A DNA stretch of 64,000 nucleotides from Ensifer adhaerens (GTDB taxonomy: Bacteria > Pseudomonadota > Alphaproteobacteria > Rhizobiales > Rhizobiaceae), in assembly GCF_028993555.1 (NCBI RefSeq), contig NZ_CP118611.1, positions 310,001-374,000 on the forward strand. Direction: 5' to 3'. Each line of letters begins with the position of its first letter. Position 1 is the first letter of the stretch. The translations under genes and the position numbers were made by a program. Below, piece after piece: positions 62,480 to 64,000 of the stretch. The notes under the pieces are model-generated. The model did no database searches. It was not told the DNA's origin and saw nothing but the letters and a program-made list of their open reading frames with translations.

Positions 62480-64000
62480 ATGTCGTTCCTGAGAAGCGTG
62501 CGTCCGAGCAATCTGATCATCCTGACCGCGCTGCCCTTCATCATCTATCTTTTCATTTCCTCCGGCGACTACCAGCGCTCGTTGAGGGCGATCCTTGGTG
62601 TCGAAAATGGCTCGTCAGCCTTCGTGCCGGGCTTTCTGGCGCTGGCGATCGCGTTCACCTCGGGCATCGCCGTGCTCGTGCTGTCGCGGGCGAAGGCGCC
62701 ACGTCCGCGCCTGGCAAACGTGGCGGCGCTGCTCAATCTCGCTGCGGCTGCCGTTCTCGTCATCGGCCACAATATCCATCCCTTCATCGCATCCGTCGTC
62801 GCCAATGGCGTCGATCCGTTCAAGTCTACGCTGATCGTCAAGGGCATGACCCCGCGGCAGCTGACCGAAGCTGCGGATCTGATGGTGCAGGGTGTCGAGG
62901 CCTGGCTATTTCCCGTCTATTTCGCCGTCACTCTGGCTGGCCTCGGTCTCTACTTCATGAGCAGCCGTGCCGATGCCCCTTCCGATGGAAAGGCGCGTCG
63001 CGTCGCCCGCTGGATTATCGGCCTGGTCAACGGCGCGGGTTTGGTTTTCGTTTTCTTCTTCGCCCATATCGCCTTTGCTGCCGGTGTGGCGACCACCATC
63101 CGCGCGGCGATCGCCGCCTATCTCCTGGCTGCGCTCATGGGGCTCGTCTGGGTCGGGCTGCTGCAATTGCATTCGACGGTCAGGACCAGCCTCTATTTCT
63201 CGATTGCCACGCTGGTATTGGCCGTTTCTGCCGGCTGGTTCCTCATGCAGCCACGCGACACCTACGTGCTGGCCGGTACGCTGGACGGCAAGGTCGGTAT
63301 CGTCACCAACACGCCGGCAGGCCTGATCAGCGCCGTGCGCTTTGGCCAGTATGACGGCGCGCCGCAGACGGAAACGCCGGTGCGTACTTTTGTCGGCCCG
63401 GCCGAGGCGCTTGCCTCGATTGCCAAGAGCGAGGGCGTTTCGGGGGCCCTGCTGCCGGCTGCCTCCGCGCCGGCCGATATGCCGGTCCTCTGGAAGACCG
63501 AGGCACTGAACGACCGCGATCGTGCCGCCGGCGTCACCGTCGCCGTTCTTGCGATCATCCTTGGCCTTCTCACTTTCGGCGGCTATCTGCACCAGCGCCA
63601 TCCGCTGGCGATCGGATCGGAGTTCATCGTCGACACGATCCGCGGCATTCCGATGCTGGTGATCGTGCTCTATGTCGGCCTACCCTTGAGCGGAGCGCTG
63701 AAGGACGCGACCCAAGGAGTGCTCGATCCGCCGAACCTGATGCGCGGCATCGTCGCCATGGCGCTTGCCTATTCGGCGTATCTTGCCGAAATCTTCCGCT
63801 CGGGCATCAACGCCATCCCCGTCGGTCAGGTCGAGGCGGCGCGCAGCATCGGCCTCAACCGCTGGCAGACGGCGCGCCTTGTCGTGCTGCCGCAGGCCTT
63901 CCGCATCATCATCCCGCCGCTCGGTAACGAACTGATCGCGATCCTCAAGGACACGTCGCTGCTGTCGATCCTGTCGATCCGTGACATCACCCAGCGCATG
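62480..64000 (+). CDS. Amino-acid-type ABC permease with long N-terminal extension (cut by window end)
   Basis: The frame is open for 507 codons and runs off the window. Residues from about 381 onward are a HisM/GlnP-type permease domain: DTIRGIPMLVIVLYVG, and the EAA loop VEAARSIGLNRWQTARLVVLPQ. The first 380 residues are unusual. They contain about seven hydrophobic helices, then a soluble segment at about 246-345 (from DTYVLAGTLDGKVGIVTNTP), then one more helix. Normal permeases of this type total about 220-270 residues. The ATG at 62480 has GGAGGA four bases upstream; an overlapping ATG at 62476 opens a different, non-permease frame. The gene follows the binding protein in the LacI-controlled operon. 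Confidence 0.85.
   Translation, partial: MSFLRSVRPSNLIILTALPFIIYLFISSGDYQRSLRAILGVENGSSAFVPGFLALAIAFTSGIAVLVLSRAKAPRPRLANVAALLNLAAAAVLVIGHNIHPFIASVVANGVDPFKSTLIVKGMTPRQLTEAADLMVQGVEAWLFPVYFAVTLAGLGLYFMSSRADAPSDGKARRVARWIIGLVNGAGLVFVFFFAHIAFAAGVATTIRAAIAAYLLAALMGLVWVGLLQLHSTVRTSLYFSIATLVLAVSAGWFLMQPRDTYVLAGTLDGKVGIVTNTPAGLISAVRFGQYDGAPQTETPVRTFVGPAEALASIAKSEGVSGALLPAASAPADMPVLWKTEALNDRDRAAGVTVAVLAIILGLLTFGGYLHQRHPLAIGSEFIVDTIRGIPMLVIVLYVGLPLSGALKDATQGVLDPPNLMRGIVAMALAYSAYLAEIFRSGINAIPVGQVEAARSIGLNRWQTARLVVLPQAFRIIIPPLGNELIAILKDTSLLSILSIRDITQRM

Noticed and set aside
62476..63354. An ATG at 62476 opening a 292-codon plus-strand frame
   Set aside because: It overlaps the permease gene in another frame and gives an Arg/Gly-rich sequence with no membrane helices; the frame from 62480 is clearly the permease.
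1..64000. tRNA, rRNA, CRISPR arrays, intact insertion sequences or prophage genes
   Set aside because: No tRNA-like cloverleaf, rRNA core sequence, regular repeat-spacer array or transposase/phage gene was recognised on reading both strands.

Overview
The window is GC-rich, densely packed bacterial DNA with the gene content of a Rhizobiaceae member; Sinorhizobium/Ensifer or a close relative is my best guess. The basis is the number of ABC uptake systems, each with its own LacI, LysR, TetR or GntR regulator, the many short-chain dehydrogenases (SDRs), the NodT-type efflux lipoprotein, and the close match of one gene to Ochrobactrum D-aminopeptidase. I see no rRNA, tRNA, CRISPR, intact insertion sequence or phage module. 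It reads as a catabolic, accessory stretch of a chromosome or chromid.

Layout: (1) 34-8796, a GntR regulator, a gene-poor 800-base stretch, a succinate-semialdehyde-type dehydrogenase, a split transketolase, an amidohydrolase translationally coupled to a NifU-like protein, a PRISE-type reductase and a LysR regulator. The two divergent promoters here share a GAATARCTGAA motif. (2) 8804-17129, a TetR gene and a LysR gene that overlap, two SDRs, a ribose-type sugar ABC transporter, a third SDR and a cupin; tandem 14-bp palindromes lie in front of tetR. (3) 17262-27556, an unsaturated-uronate locus: LacI, GH88 hydrolase, a complete oligosaccharide ABC importer, a DUF2264 protein, KduI and KduD. 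(4) 27671-35375, an RND efflux operon (outer-membrane lipoprotein, adaptor, pump) divergent from an OmpR-type two-component system, with four CpxR-like half sites between them.

(5) 35668-46025, an operon with a LysR regulator, a diaminopimelate decarboxylase paralogue, a five-gene peptide importer, a YkuD-fold protein and a D-aminopeptidase; together these suggest salvage of murein or D-amino-acid peptides. (6) 46474-50795, an arylsulfatase, a small membrane protein and a DUF900 lipoprotein hydrolase. (7) 51347-54244, an FtsK/SpoIIIE translocase with no visible membrane anchor. (8) 54405-59264, envelope and lipid-related genes: a DUF930 protein, an SDR fused to a SEC-C zinc motif, an orphan E2-like acyltransferase, an ICMT-like methyltransferase, two lipoproteins and an L,D-transpeptidase. 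(9) 59602-64000, an SDR, a LacI regulator with a striking double palindrome in front of it, an amino-acid-type binding protein and an unusually long permease that runs off the end of the window.

A recurring design is a strong stem-loop just after the stop codon of each of the four ABC binding-protein genes, which fits making more binding protein than membrane subunits. Start codons were chosen from Shine-Dalgarno spacing and expected N-termini. All functional names rest on motifs recognised by eye, not on database searches.
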